From: Mycolicibacter acidiphilus
GTDB lineage: Bacteria > Actinomycetota > Actinomycetes > Mycobacteriales > Mycobacteriaceae
Direction of reading: 5' to 3'
NCBI RefSeq assembly: GCF_018455725.1
Contig: NZ_JAHCLR010000013.1
Location: forward strand, 1-64,000
DNA: 64,000 nucleotides
This document shows positions 9,589 to 18,114 of this stretch, piece by piece. Numbering within the stretch: position 1 is the first letter of the stretch; each line of letters begins with the position of its first letter. A model generated the notes under the pieces. That model was given only the letters and a program-made list of their open reading frames with translations. It was not told the DNA's origin and ran no database searches. A program made the translations under genes and the position numbers.

Positions 9589-10688
9589 AAATCACTGCGC
9601 TGGAGGCGATCCCGTTCGCCATTCCCTATTCCAAGCCGCTGAAGTTCGCTTCGGGGGAGGTGCACGTCGCTGAGCACGTGCTGGTGCGGGTGCACACCGA
9701 TGACGGAATCGTCGGTGTCGCCGAGGCGCCGCCGCGGCCGTTCACCTACGGCGAGACCCAGGCCGGCATCATCGCGGTGGTCGAACAGATCTTCGCGCCG
9801 CAGATCATCGGGTTGACGCTGCTGGAGCGCGAGACCGTCGGCGCCCGGCTGGCGCGCACGGTGGGCAATCCGACCGCCAAAGCCGCGGTGGACATGGCGA
9901 TCTGGGATGCACTCGGTCACACGCTGGGTATCGGCGTCACCGAGCTGCTCGGCGGTTTCACCGACCACCTGCGGGTCAGCCACATGCTCGGCTTCGACGA
10001 GCCCGCCGTGATGGTCGCCGAAGCAGAGCGGATGCGGGACCGCTACGGGATCAGCACCTTCAAGGTGAAGGTCGGGCGCCGGCCGGTGTCGCTGGACACC
10101 GCGGTCGTGCGGGCGCTGCGCGAGCGGTTCGGCGACGAGATCGAGCTGTATGTCGACGGCAACCGCGGCTGGACGGCCGCCGAGTCGCTGCGCGCGATGC
10201 GCGAGATGGCCGACCTGGACCTGCTGTTCGCCGAGGAACTCTGCCCGGCCGACGACGTGCTCGGCCGGCGCTGGCTGGTCGGCCACCTCGACGTTCCGTT
10301 CATCGCCGACGAGTCGGTGCCCACCCCGGCCGATGTGACCCGGGAGATCCTGGGTGGATCGGCGACCGCGATCTCGATCAAGACCGCGCGCACCGGGTTC
10401 ACCGGTTCGCGCCGCGTGCATCACCTCGCCGAGGGGCTCGGGCTGGAAGTGGTGCTGGGCAACCAGATCGACGGACAGCTCGGCACCGCGTGCGCGGTGA
10501 ACTTCGGCGCCGCATACCAGCTCACCTCGCGGCGGGCCGGGGAGCTCTCCAACTTCCTGGACATGAGCGACGACCTGCTCGCCGAGCCGCTGCAGATCCG
10601 CGACGGCGTCCTGCATGTGCCGTCCGGTAACGGCCTCGGAGTGGAGATCGATCCCGAGAAACTCGCGCGCTACCGCAGCGATCAGTGA
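9585..10688 (+). CDS. catB: Muconate cycloisomerase
   Basis: A 367-residue enolase-superfamily enzyme that converts cis,cis-muconate to muconolactone. Visible active-site segments are TFKVKVGRRP (catalytic Lys-x-Lys), YVDGNRGW (metal Asp), ADESVPTP and SIKTARTG (second catalytic Lys). The N-terminal capping domain begins MKITALEAIPFAIPY. Start ATG 9585 has an excellent AGGAGG site at 9572-9577 inside the end of the LysR gene and overlaps its stop. It is followed at once by catA. The muconate rather than chloromuconate assignment rests on the catBAC context. Confidence 0.93.
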   Translation: MKITALEAIPFAIPYSKPLKFASGEVHVAEHVLVRVHTDDGIVGVAEAPPRPFTYGETQAGIIAVVEQIFAPQIIGLTLLERETVGARLARTVGNPTAKAAVDMAIWDALGHTLGIGVTELLGGFTDHLRVSHMLGFDEPAVMVAEAERMRDRYGISTFKVKVGRRPVSLDTAVVRALRERFGDEIELYVDGNRGWTAAESLRAMREMADLDLLFAEELCPADDVLGRRWLVGHLDVPFIADESVPTPADVTREILGGSATAISIKTARTGFTGSRRVHHLAEGLGLEVVLGNQIDGQLGTACAVNFGAAYQLTSRRAGELSNFLDMSDDLLAEPLQIRDGVLHVPSGNGLGVEIDPEKLARYRSDQ

Positions 10689-10708
10689 ACAAGACAGGAG
10701 ATGAAACG

Positions 10709-11569
10709 ATGACGACGATCGACGACTCAGAACTCAGCGCGGCCGCGTCCGGCAATGCGGCCAGCGATCGATTCGCCCTCGACAAGGGGGGCTTCGAGGA
10801 GGTCAAGGACACCCCGAAGGAACGGGTCGACATGCTGGCCCGCGAGGTGCTCACCGCCGTGCACGAGACCATCCGCAAGCATCAGGTGACCTACCCCGAA
10901 TACAACGCGCTGAAGGCGTGGCTGATCAAACTCGGCCACGACGGTGAGTGGCCGCTGTTCCTGGACGTGTGGGTGGAGCACGCACTCGAGGAGGTGGTCA
11001 CCGCGCACCGGCACGGCAACAAAGGCACCATCGAGGGACCCTATTACGTGCCCAACGCCCCCGAGTTGGGCCCGGACGCCACCATGCCGATGCGGCCCGA
11101 CGAGAAGGGCGACCCACTGGTGTGGAGCGGCACCGTCACCTCGCTGGACGGTTCGCCGCTGTCGGCGAAGCTCGAGGTCTGGCACGCCGACGACGACGGG
11201 CTCTACTCGCAGTACGCGCCGGGCCTGCCGGTGTGGAACCTGCGCGGCACCGTCTCGACCGGCCCGGACGGCAGGTTCCGGGTGGCCACGATCAAGCCCA
11301 AGCCGTACATGATCCCGACCGACGGCGCCTGCGGCCAGCTGATCTCCGCGGCCGGCTGGCACGCATGGCGCCCCGCCCACGTGCACTTCAAGGTGTCGGC
11401 GCCCGGTCATGAGCTGGTCACCGGTCAGCTGTACTTCCCCGGCGACCCGCACAACGCTGACGACGTCGCCTCCGCGGTGAAGCCGGAGTTGATGCTCGAC
11501 CCGAAGCCGCAGCCGGACGGCAGCTACACGGTGACCTACAACTTCGTCCTCGACCCGGTGCAGGGCTGA
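10709..11569 (+). CDS. catA: Catechol 1,2-dioxygenase (intradiol)
   Basis: An intradiol non-haem Fe(III) dioxygenase that cleaves catechol to cis,cis-muconate. The helical N-terminal dimerisation domain (about 1-100) and the iron-ligand segments TIEGPYYVPNAP and HAWRPAHVHFKV (Tyr, then two His) are present, as is GDPHNADD. The frame is open from a GTG at 10685 overlapping catB, but AGGAG at 10696-10700 sits 8 nt before ATG 10709, so this ATG is preferred (286 residues). It is the middle gene of catBAC. Confidence 0.93.
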   Translation: MTTIDDSELSAAASGNAASDRFALDKGGFEEVKDTPKERVDMLAREVLTAVHETIRKHQVTYPEYNALKAWLIKLGHDGEWPLFLDVWVEHALEEVVTAHRHGNKGTIEGPYYVPNAPELGPDATMPMRPDEKGDPLVWSGTVTSLDGSPLSAKLEVWHADDDGLYSQYAPGLPVWNLRGTVSTGPDGRFRVATIKPKPYMIPTDGACGQLISAAGWHAWRPAHVHFKVSAPGHELVTGQLYFPGDPHNADDVASAVKPELMLDPKPQPDGSYTVTYNFVLDPVQG

Positions 11570-11573
11570 GACG

Positions 11574-11864
11574 ATGCTGTTCCACGTACGCATGGACGTG
11601 AAGATTCCACACGATCTCGACCCGCGGCAGCGGACCGAGATCGTGGCCCGGGAGAAGGCCTATTCACAGGAACTGCAGCGGTCCGGGAAATGGCCACACA
11701 TCTGGCGGATCGTCGGGGAGTACTCCAACATCTCGATATTCGATGTCGAATCCAATGACGAACTGCACGAGATCATTTCGGGTCTTCCGTTATTCCCCTA
11801 CATGGACATCCGGGTGACGCCGCTGGCGACGCACCCCAGCGACGTCAAGGCGGGCGATCGCTAG
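11574..11864 (+). CDS. catC: Muconolactone delta-isomerase
   Basis: A 96-residue protein of the CatC family, which isomerises muconolactone to 3-oxoadipate enol-lactone, the last step encoded here. The family signature is clear: MLFHVRMDVKIP at the start, EKAYSQELQRSGKWPHIWR in the middle, and GLPLFPYMDIRVTPLATHP at the end. Length is standard. It follows catA by 4 bp and is followed by an intrinsic terminator. The enzymes for 3-oxoadipate breakdown are not in this window, so they must lie elsewhere. Confidence 0.95.
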   Translation: MLFHVRMDVKIPHDLDPRQRTEIVAREKAYSQELQRSGKWPHIWRIVGEYSNISIFDVESNDELHEIISGLPLFPYMDIRVTPLATHPSDVKAGDR

Positions 11865-11883
11865 CACGCCTGTCGGCGGGTGG

Positions 11884-11911
11884 CCGACTGCAGAAGTCGG
11901 ATTTGTTTTTT
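11884..11911 (+). terminator. Intrinsic terminator after catBAC
   Basis: CCGACT and AGTCGG form a 6-bp stem with a 5-nt loop at 11884-11900, followed by ATTTGTTTTTT. This T run is striking in such GC-rich DNA. Confidence 0.7.
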
Positions 11912-11954
11912 CGATAAACCACGACTGAACGAGGTTTGGCGGTCTTATTCTGCT

Positions 11955-11981
11955 GTGCATCTCCGCGCCGCGGAGACGCAC
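11955..11981. promoter_or_regulatory. 27-bp palindromic operator candidate at the mmpS promoter
   Basis: An 8-bp perfect inverted repeat TCTCCGCG-C-CGCGGAGA (11960-11976) is extended by GTGC/GCAC arms, with only one mismatched pair in 27 bp. A TATTCT -10 box at 11946-11951 places the start of transcription inside the palindrome. This is the geometry of a repressor site, for example for a TetR protein. Confidence 0.6.
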
Positions 11982-12019
11982 CCTATGTCAGTCCTGCGGG
12001 CCACCTGGGAGGGGCGAGT

Positions 12020-12478
12020 GTGAACGCGAGGGCGAAGCGGCGCAAGACCAAGAGCCTGATCAGCAGGTTCTGGGTGCTCGGAGTCCTGCTCGGTGTCATC
12101 GTCGCGGCGGGCTACGGGGTCAATGTCGTCGAGCAGATGTCCAACGACATCGGCAGCCCGCCGTCGCCGCCGTCCATTCCGCCCACCGTCGTCGAGGTGA
12201 ACCCGAAAAACGTGGTCTATGAGGTGTTCGGCGATATCGGCAGCGGCGGTCGGGTCACCTATGCCGACCTCAACAGCAATCCCATCGAGGAGACCCTGAG
12301 TTCACTGCCGTGGTCGCATTCGGAGACGACGATGTCGCCCGCGGCCACCCTGAGCCTGGTCTCCCAGGGCTACGGGAGTTCGCTGGGCTGCCGGATCATC
12401 GTGAACGGCGAGGTGAAGGACGAACAATTCGTCGCCCATGAGAACGCCGCCGTCTCCTGCACGGTGATTGCCGCATGA
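12020..12478 (+). CDS. MmpS-family membrane accessory protein
   Basis: A small MmpS-type protein that partners an MmpL exporter. One N-terminal membrane helix (FWVLGVLLGVIVAAGYGV) is followed by an extracytoplasmic beta-rich domain with the family motif VVYEVFGDIGSGGRVTYAD and a Cys pair (LGCRIIVNGE, AVSCTVIA). GTG 12020 is chosen as start because GGGAGGGG lies just upstream and the residues before it are not MmpS-like; this gives 152 residues. It overlaps mmpL by 4 bp (ATGA). The palindrome at 11955-11981 probably controls both. The substrate is unknown. Confidence 0.9.
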   Translation: MNARAKRRKTKSLISRFWVLGVLLGVIVAAGYGVNVVEQMSNDIGSPPSPPSIPPTVVEVNPKNVVYEVFGDIGSGGRVTYADLNSNPIEETLSSLPWSHSETTMSPAATLSLVSQGYGSSLGCRIIVNGEVKDEQFVAHENAAVSCTVIAA

Positions 12479-15319
12479 CCGGCACGCCGGTGAAGCACAG
12501 TCGCTTCGCCAAACTGATTCACGCCCTGTCGATCCCGATCATCCTGTTCTGGTTGGGGCTCGCGATCGTCGTGAACGTGTTCGTGCCGCCCCTGGAGAAG
12601 ACGACGGAGGCCTTCGCCGCGCCGATGATCCCCCGGGAGGCGCCGTCGTCGGCGGACGCCGTCCGCACCGGTCAGGCGTACAACGAGTCCAACTACACCA
12701 GCGTCGCCGTGGTGCTCATGGAGACGCAGGGCGGTCGCAAACTCGGTGAGCAGGACCATCGGTTCAACGACGACCTGGTGCGCCGGCTGCGCGAGGACCA
12801 CAAGCACGTCCAGTCGGTGCAGGACCTGTGGGGCGATCCGGTCACCAAGTCGGGCCAGCAGAGCCCGGACGCCGAGGCCGCCACGATCACCGTCCGCCCG
12901 GCCGGTGATCAGGGCGACCGCGACCGCGAACGAGTCGATCGAAGCCATGCGCGACATCGTGGAGAAGACCCCGAAGCCGGACGACCTCAAGGTCTACGTC
13001 AGCGGGCCGGCGCCACTGGCGGGGGATACCCTCAACGCCGCCGAAGCGAGCATGGACAAGCTGACGATCGTGACGGTCGTGCTGATCCTCGCGATGCTGC
13101 TGATCGCCTACCGCTCGTTGACCCGGGCGATCGTGCCGCTGATCGGGGTGCTGATCATCCTGGCGTCGGCCAAGGGGATCGTGTCGTTCGGTGTCCAGGC
13201 GGGCCTGTTCGGCATCTCATCGTTCGCGCTGAACATGCTGGTCGCCCTGGTGCTGGGCGCCACCACCGACTACGCGATCTTCTTCCTCGGCCGCTACCTC
13301 GAAGCCCGCCAGGCCGGCCTGGACCGCCTGGAGTCCTGGTACACCTCGGTCTCGCACACCTCGCACATCGTGCTGGGTTCGGGCCTGGCGATCTCGGGGG
13401 CGACGCTGTGCCTGAGCCTCACCCGACTCGACTACTTCAAGACCCTGGGCCCGCCGTGCGCGGTGTCGATGGTGATCGCCGTCCTGGGCGGACTCACCCT
13501 GCACCCGGCGCTGATCCACGTCGTCAGCCGGGTGGTGAAGCTGAAACCGCCTGCGCCGCGGGCGAATCCGATCTGGCGCGATCTGGGCACCAGCATGGCG
13601 CGCTGGCCGGCGGCGATGATCGCGGTGGGCGCGCTGCTGGTCCCGCTGGCCATCCTGGGGCTGTCGACCTACAAGGTCAGCTACGACGACAAGCGGTTCG
13701 CGCCGGCGCGGATGGAATCCCTGCAGGGCTATGCCGCCGCGGATCGGCACTTCCAGCAGAGCCAGCTGTCCACCGACTTCCTCTATATCCAGGCCGATCA
13801 CGACATGCGCAACACCACCGACATGATCGCGCTGGACCGCATCGCGAAGAACGTCTACCGCACCCCGGGCATCGCGATGGTGCAGAGCATCACCAGGCCG
13901 AATGCCCGTCCGCTGCAACATGCCTCGCTGCCGTACTCGATGGGCAGCATGGGTACGAAAATCGGTGAGAACCTCGCCTTCCTGCGGGACCGCACTGCCG
14001 ACATCGACACTATCGCCGAGAAGATGGGCGCCGTCGCCGATGCGGCCAGCCGACTGGAGCAGGTCACGAACGAGTTGGCAGCCGGCACCGACGTATCGAA
14101 GGATTCCGCGGAGGAGTTGTCCACGGCGGTCGACGGGATGCGGGATCACTTCGCTGATTTCATCGATTTCTGGCAGCCGATCCGCAGCTACTTCTTCTGG
14201 GAGCCGCACTGCTTCGACATCCCCATGTGTTGGTCGACTCGAGGGGCGATGGAGATCCCCGATGACATCGACAAGATGAGCGAGGCGACCAAGCATATGG
14301 TGGACGGCCTGACCATGGTCGACATCGCCACCCCGAAGATGGCGGCCCAGACCCACGAGATGGCGCAGAACACCTACGCGATGCAGGCGCTGACGCTGAC
14401 GATGCAGAGCACGATGCACGCGCTGATTCCGCAGATGGAAGCCATGATCAATCCGATGGTCGACATGGCGCAGGCGTTCGACAACGCGAAGAACGACGAC
14501 TTCTTCCTGATGACGCCGGAGGGCATGGAAACCCACGACTTCAAGGTCGGCCAGGACTTCTTCGTGACCGGCGACGGCAGGGGCGCCCGCGTGATCATCT
14601 ATCACGAGGGCGAGGCGATGAGCGTGGCGGGCATCAAGCAGGTCGAAGACGCGATGGCCGCCGCGAAGGAGTCCCTCAAGGGCACGTCGCTGTCGAACTC
14701 GCGACTGTACATGTCCGGTGCGGCATCGAATTACCGTGACATCAAAGACTATTCGCGCAACGACACGATCATCATGATGCTCGCGACGTTCAGCCTGGTG
14801 TTCGCGATCATCGTGGTGCTGACCCGGGCGCTGGTCGGCGGGATCGTCGTACTGTTCACGGTGATCCTGTCGTTCGCTGCGGCCTACGGGCTGTCCAGTT
14901 TCATCTGGCACCAACTGCTGCACGTGGAGTTGTACTGGCTGACGCTGCCGATCGCGTTCATCGTGCTGGTCGCGGTCGGTTGCGACTACAACCTGCTGCT
15001 GCTGTCGCGCTACCAGGAGGAGATCCACGCCGGGATCAAGACCGGCATCATCCGGGCGATGGGCAGCGCCGGAAGCTCGGTGGTCACCGCCGGTGTCGTC
15101 TTCGCGATCACCATGCTGGCCCTGCTGTCCAGCGACGTCCTCAACGTCGGCCAGGCCGGCTCGACGATCTGCATCGGGCTGCTCTTCGACATGCTGATCG
15201 TGCGGATATTCCTGGTGATGCCGTTGGCGCGGGTGCTCGGCAAGTGGTTCTGGTGGCCGGAGAAGCTCCCGGAACGGCACCCGGAGCCGACACCCGAGGC
15301 TGCCCCCTCGACGCCGTAG
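12475..15319 (+). pseudogene. MmpL-family RND transporter, interrupted by a +1 frameshift
   Basis: The coding region would give about 947 residues, typical of MmpL exporters of lipids or siderophores. It starts MTGTPVKHSRFAKLIHALSI at 12475 and shows a first membrane helix and a periplasmic domain. At about 12913-12917 the reading frame changes: the MmpL sequence continues one base later (NESIEAMRDIVEKTP) and runs to 15319 with the expected two blocks of membrane helices (ATTDYAIFFLGRYLEA and VGCDYNLLLLSRYQEE). Removing one base near 12916 restores GDQG-TATA-NES, the spacing I recall from intact relatives. The rest shows no further damage, so a sequencing error or very recent mutation are both possible. 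Confidence 0.85.
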
Positions 15320-15337
15320 TGACCCGCGGACGCCGCC

Positions 15338-15832
15338 TCAGCGGGCCTGAACGTCGGCGGTGACCGCACCGGTCAGCCGGATCAGGTCCGCGGGCGCCAC
15401 CGCGACATCCCAGCCGCGCTGCCCGGCACTGCACAGCACCTTCTCGAAGCCCAGCGCCGAGGAGTCGACCACCGTCGGCAGTGCCTTGCGCTGCCCGAAC
15501 GGTGAGATGCCGCCCAGCACATACCCGGTGGCGCGCTGCGCGGCGGCCGGATCGGCCAGCGTGGCCCTGGCGGCGCCGAGCGCGGCCGCGGCGGCCTTCA
15601 ACGACAGTTTCGCCGGCACCGGCAGCACCGCGACTCCCAGCCCGCCGGGCACCGCGACCACCAGCGTCTTGAACACCTGCTCGGCGCGCAGCCCGTCGGT
15701 GCCGCCGGTGAGCCGCTCGACGGCCTCCGCGCCGAACGCATGGTCGCGCGGGTCGTGGTGGTAGCGCAGCACCTCGTGGGGCACTCCCGCGGCCACCAGG
15801 GCCGCGATCGCCCGGGTCGCGGCGCGGGTCAC
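15338..15832 (-). CDS. ybaK: Cys-tRNA(Pro) deacylase, YbaK/EbsC family
   Basis: A 164-residue YbaK-type editing protein that hydrolyses misacylated Cys-tRNA(Pro). The family features are QVFKTLV with the conserved Lys near residue 55, LPVPAKLSLKAAA, and YVLGGISPFGQRKALPT. It uses a GTG start at 15832 and has normal length. It is divergent from sigH, about 125 bp away, matching the position of the broken ybaK-like genes Rv3224A/B in M. tuberculosis as I recall. Here the gene is intact. Confidence 0.9.
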   Translation of the reverse strand: MTRAATRAIAALVAAGVPHEVLRYHHDPRDHAFGAEAVERLTGGTDGLRAEQVFKTLVVAVPGGLGVAVLPVPAKLSLKAAAAALGAARATLADPAAAQRATGYVLGGISPFGQRKALPTVVDSSALGFEKVLCSAGQRGWDVAVAPADLIRLTGAVTADVQAR

Positions 15833-15858
15833 CCGGCCAGAATAACGGCCGGAAATCC

Positions 15859-15885
15859 GGAAATAGCGTTCCGGCCGGCACTGTT
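15859..15885 (+). promoter_or_regulatory. Putative SigH-dependent promoter of sigH
   Basis: GGAAAT at 15859-15864 is followed after exactly 18 bp by GTT at 15883-15885. The published SigH pattern is GGAAYA-N18-20-GTT, so the -35 is a near match. It lies about 72 bp before the sigH start and fits known autoregulation of sigH. Confidence 0.5.
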
Positions 15886-15956
15886 GAGCAAGTCAGTCGT
15901 GTGGCCGGTGCCGGGTGCCGGCGGCGGCCACCCTAGGATCTTCAGAGGAGTCGCAG

Positions 15957-16697
15957 GTGTCAACCTCAACCGGTCTGATGGATGTGCAGCCATTGCCGAT
16001 GATGGACCCCGCGGCAGAAGGGACTGCGGCGATCGAGATGCCAGAGATCGAAGACGCGACCGAGGTCGGACCCCCGGCGACCCCTGATCATGTCCGCTCC
16101 GACGAGACCGATGAACAGCTGACGGCGCGCTTCGAACGGGACGCGATCCCGATGCTCGACCAGCTCTACGGCGGCGCACTGCGGATGACCCGCAATCCCG
16201 CCGACGCCGAGGACCTGCTGCAGGAGACGATGGTCAAGGCCTACGCCGGCTTCCGGTCGTTCCGGGACGGCACCAACCTCAAAGCCTGGCTGTACCGCAT
16301 CCTGACCAACACCTACATCAACAGCTACCGCAAGAAGCAGCGCAAACCCGCCGAGTACCCCACCGATGAGATCACCGACTGGCAGCTGGCCGCCACCGCC
16401 GAGCACTCGTCGACCGGGCTGCGCTCGGCGGAGGTGGAGGCGCTGGAGTCGCTGCCGGACACCGAGATAAAAGAGGCGCTGCAGAAGCTGCCCGAAGATT
16501 TCCGGATGGCGGTGTACTACGCCGACGTCGAAGGATTCCCGTACAAGGAGATCGCCGAGATCATGGATACGCCGATCGGCACGGTGATGTCGCGGCTGCA
16601 TCGCGGCAGACGCCAACTGCGCGGCCTACTGGCCGATGTGGCCAAGGACCGCGGCTTCATCCGCGACGAGGCGGCACCCGAGGAGGTGTCGTCATGA
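15957..16697 (+). CDS. sigH: ECF RNA polymerase sigma factor SigH
   Basis: An ECF sigma factor controlling oxidative- and heat-stress genes such as thioredoxins. Region 2 ([59 protein letters not shown]) and region 4 ([38 protein letters not shown]) are nearly identical to M. tuberculosis SigH. The frame opens at 15915, but GTG 15957 with AGAGGAG 6 nt upstream is the likely start (246 residues). The N-terminus is longer than the 216-residue M. tuberculosis protein. It overlaps rshA by 4 bp, coupling sigma and anti-sigma factor. Confidence 0.96.
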   Translation: MSTSTGLMDVQPLPMMDPAAEGTAAIEMPEIEDATEVGPPATPDHVRSDETDEQLTARFERDAIPMLDQLYGGALRMTRNPADAEDLLQETMVKAYAGFRSFRDGTNLKAWLYRILTNTYINSYRKKQRKPAEYPTDEITDWQLAATAEHSSTGLRSAEVEALESLPDTEIKEALQKLPEDFRMAVYYADVEGFPYKEIAEIMDTPIGTVMSRLHRGRRQLRGLLADVAKDRGFIRDEAAPEEVSS

Positions 16698-16990
16698 CCG
16701 AGCACTCCCACGAATGCGGTGCACCCGGCCCGGACGAGCACGGGGTGGACTGCGCCGAGGTGATGGCCGAGGTGTGGACGCTGCTCGATGGCGAATGCAC
16801 CGAGGACACCCGGGAGAAACTGCGGGAACATCTTCAGAAGTGCCCCGGCTGCCTGCGGCAGTACGGGGTCGAGGAGCAGATCAAGAAGCTGATCGCTCGA
16901 AAGTGCAGCGGTGAGAAAGCGCCGCGGCAACTCTACGAGCGGGTTCGGCTGGAGATCAGCCGTACCACGATCATCCGCCGCGGCGGCTAG
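16694..16990 (+). CDS. rshA: Zinc anti-sigma factor RshA
   Basis: A 98-residue redox-sensing anti-sigma factor that holds SigH inactive until oxidised. The zinc anti-sigma motif His46-x3-Cys50-x2-Cys53 (HLQKCPGC) is present, preceded by [18 protein letters not shown]-terminal [16 protein letters not shown] is as in M. tuberculosis RshA. Its ATG overlaps the sigH stop (ATGA), the usual coupling. Family knowledge: loss of zinc on disulphide formation frees SigH. Confidence 0.96.
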   Translation: MTEHSHECGAPGPDEHGVDCAEVMAEVWTLLDGECTEDTREKLREHLQKCPGCLRQYGVEEQIKKLIARKCSGEKAPRQLYERVRLEISRTTIIRRGG

Positions 16991-17031
16991 GCGCACGATC
17001 GGCCCCTAGCTGCCGCCGCGCTGCTGCGGCC

Positions 17032-17106
17032 TCAGGCGTTGGGACGCTTGCCGTGGTTGGCCTTGCTGTGCTTACGGTCGCGCTTCTTGCGGCCACGCTT
17101 TGCCAT
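17032..17106 (-). CDS. Ribosomal protein bL37 (24 residues)
   Basis: A tiny gene encoding 24 residues beginning MAKRGRKKRDRKHSK and ending HGKRPNA. It is Lys/Arg-rich and matches the mycobacterium-specific large-subunit protein bL37 found in ribosome structures, as I recall it. ATG 17106 is preceded by a perfect AGGAGG site (complement of 17111-17118) and the frame ends TGA at 17032. It lies convergent to rshA, 41 bp away, the same place as in M. smegmatis to my knowledge. Too short for most gene callers. Confidence 0.93.
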   Translation of the reverse strand: MAKRGRKKRDRKHSKANHGKRPNA

Positions 17107-17203
17107 GATCGATCCTCCTAGCAGGTATACCGGCTGGACAGTCTCTCATACCGGCCGGTGTGACGTGCGGCGGGGACGGTCCGGGACCGCCCCCGCCGCA
17201 CCG

Positions 17204-17605
17204 TCAGTGCAGCGTCCAGGCGCCGGCGAGCGTCTGCGGCACCACGCCGCCAGCCGGGGCCGGGGCCGGCAGCGGGGCGCCGGGCGCACCCGCGGCGGGC
17301 GGGGTCAGCGCGCTGACATCGCTGGGCATCAGGGAACCGGCGCCGGGCACGACGCGGTTCAGCATCCCGTTGAGCACCTGCAGGAACGAGTTGGCGGCGT
17401 TCACCCCCGCGGCCGGCCCGGCGCCACCGGGTCCGGCGACGCCGGCGGGGACGGGGCTCACCGGGGGGACCGGAACCGGGCCGTCGGCGAACGCCGGGTT
17501 CGCCGTGGCCAGTGCGCCGCCGATGCCGATCGCGGCGGCCGCGGCCAGTGTCGTCGCACCGCGGACGAGTGCGGGGCGGAGGTTGGCAAAGCGGTTCGCA
17601 AACAA
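17204..17605 (-). CDS. Small secreted Ala/Pro/Gly-rich protein
   Basis: A 133-residue protein with a Sec signal peptide: LRPALVRGATTLAAAAAIGI then cleavage likely after ATANPAFA (about residue 40). The mature part is low-complexity Pro/Ala/Gly with one ordered stretch (AANSFLQVLNGMLNRVVPG). Start TTG 17605 is preceded by GAGGAG at about 9 nt. No family is recognised. It stands alone between bL37 and the TB7.3 gene. Function unknown; a cell-envelope or secreted role is likely. Confidence 0.7.
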   Translation of the reverse strand: MFANRFANLRPALVRGATTLAAAAAIGIGGALATANPAFADGPVPVPPVSPVPAGVAGPGGAGPAAGVNAANSFLQVLNGMLNRVVPGAGSLMPSDVSALTPPAAGAPGAPLPAPAPAGGVVPQTLAGAWTLH

Positions 17606-17868
17606 CGGGGATACTCCTCAGATCGGTATCGACTCGGGCTGCGCGACAACGACGACGTCGCGCGTCAGAAACACTGGAGTAACGGTGCTATGAAATTGTC
17701 ACAGGGGAAACACGACACGGTCACGGATCGAACTCTCTAGATCCGCTTATTTATCTTGCGGTTCGCTTAGTCGACGGGGGTGGCCGTGCGCGGCACTGCT
17801 GGTCGGCTGTGGTTCCATAGACCAACAGGTTTCAAGGAATCATCGACTGGGTGCTGAACGAGGTGGAA

Positions 17869-18084
17869 ATGGCCGAGGACGTCCGCGCGGAGATCGTCGC
17901 CAGCGTGCTCGAGGTCGTGGTCCGCGAGGGCGACCAGATCAACGAGGGCGACACGGTGGTGTTGCTGGAATCGATGAAGATGGAGATCCCGGTGCTCGCG
18001 GAGACGTCGGGCTCGGTCACCAAAGTCGCGGTGAAGGTCGGCGACGTCATCCAGGCCGGCGATCTGATCGCCGTGATCGGCTGA
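17869..18084 (+). CDS. Biotin/lipoyl-attachment protein, TB7.3 family
   Basis: A 71-residue single biotinyl domain with the biotinylation motif LLESMKMEIPVLAE, the Lys of MKM being the attachment site. It is the counterpart of TB7.3 (Rv3221c), in which I recall the motif as MYM; here it is the canonical MKM. The frame is open from 17851, but ATG 17869 with GAGGTGG directly upstream gives the known length. Such stand-alone carrier domains may serve an acyl-CoA carboxylase complex; the partner is not known. Confidence 0.92.
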   Translation: MAEDVRAEIVASVLEVVVREGDQINEGDTVVLLESMKMEIPVLAETSGSVTKVAVKVGDVIQAGDLIAVIG

Positions 18085-18114
18085 CACCGGCCCGCTTCCG
18101 GCGCGGCTCGCCCG

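Noticed and set aside
13217-15280. 687-residue open frame on the minus strand within mmpL
   Set aside because: His/Arg-rich shadow frame; the plus-strand reading matches MmpL throughout.
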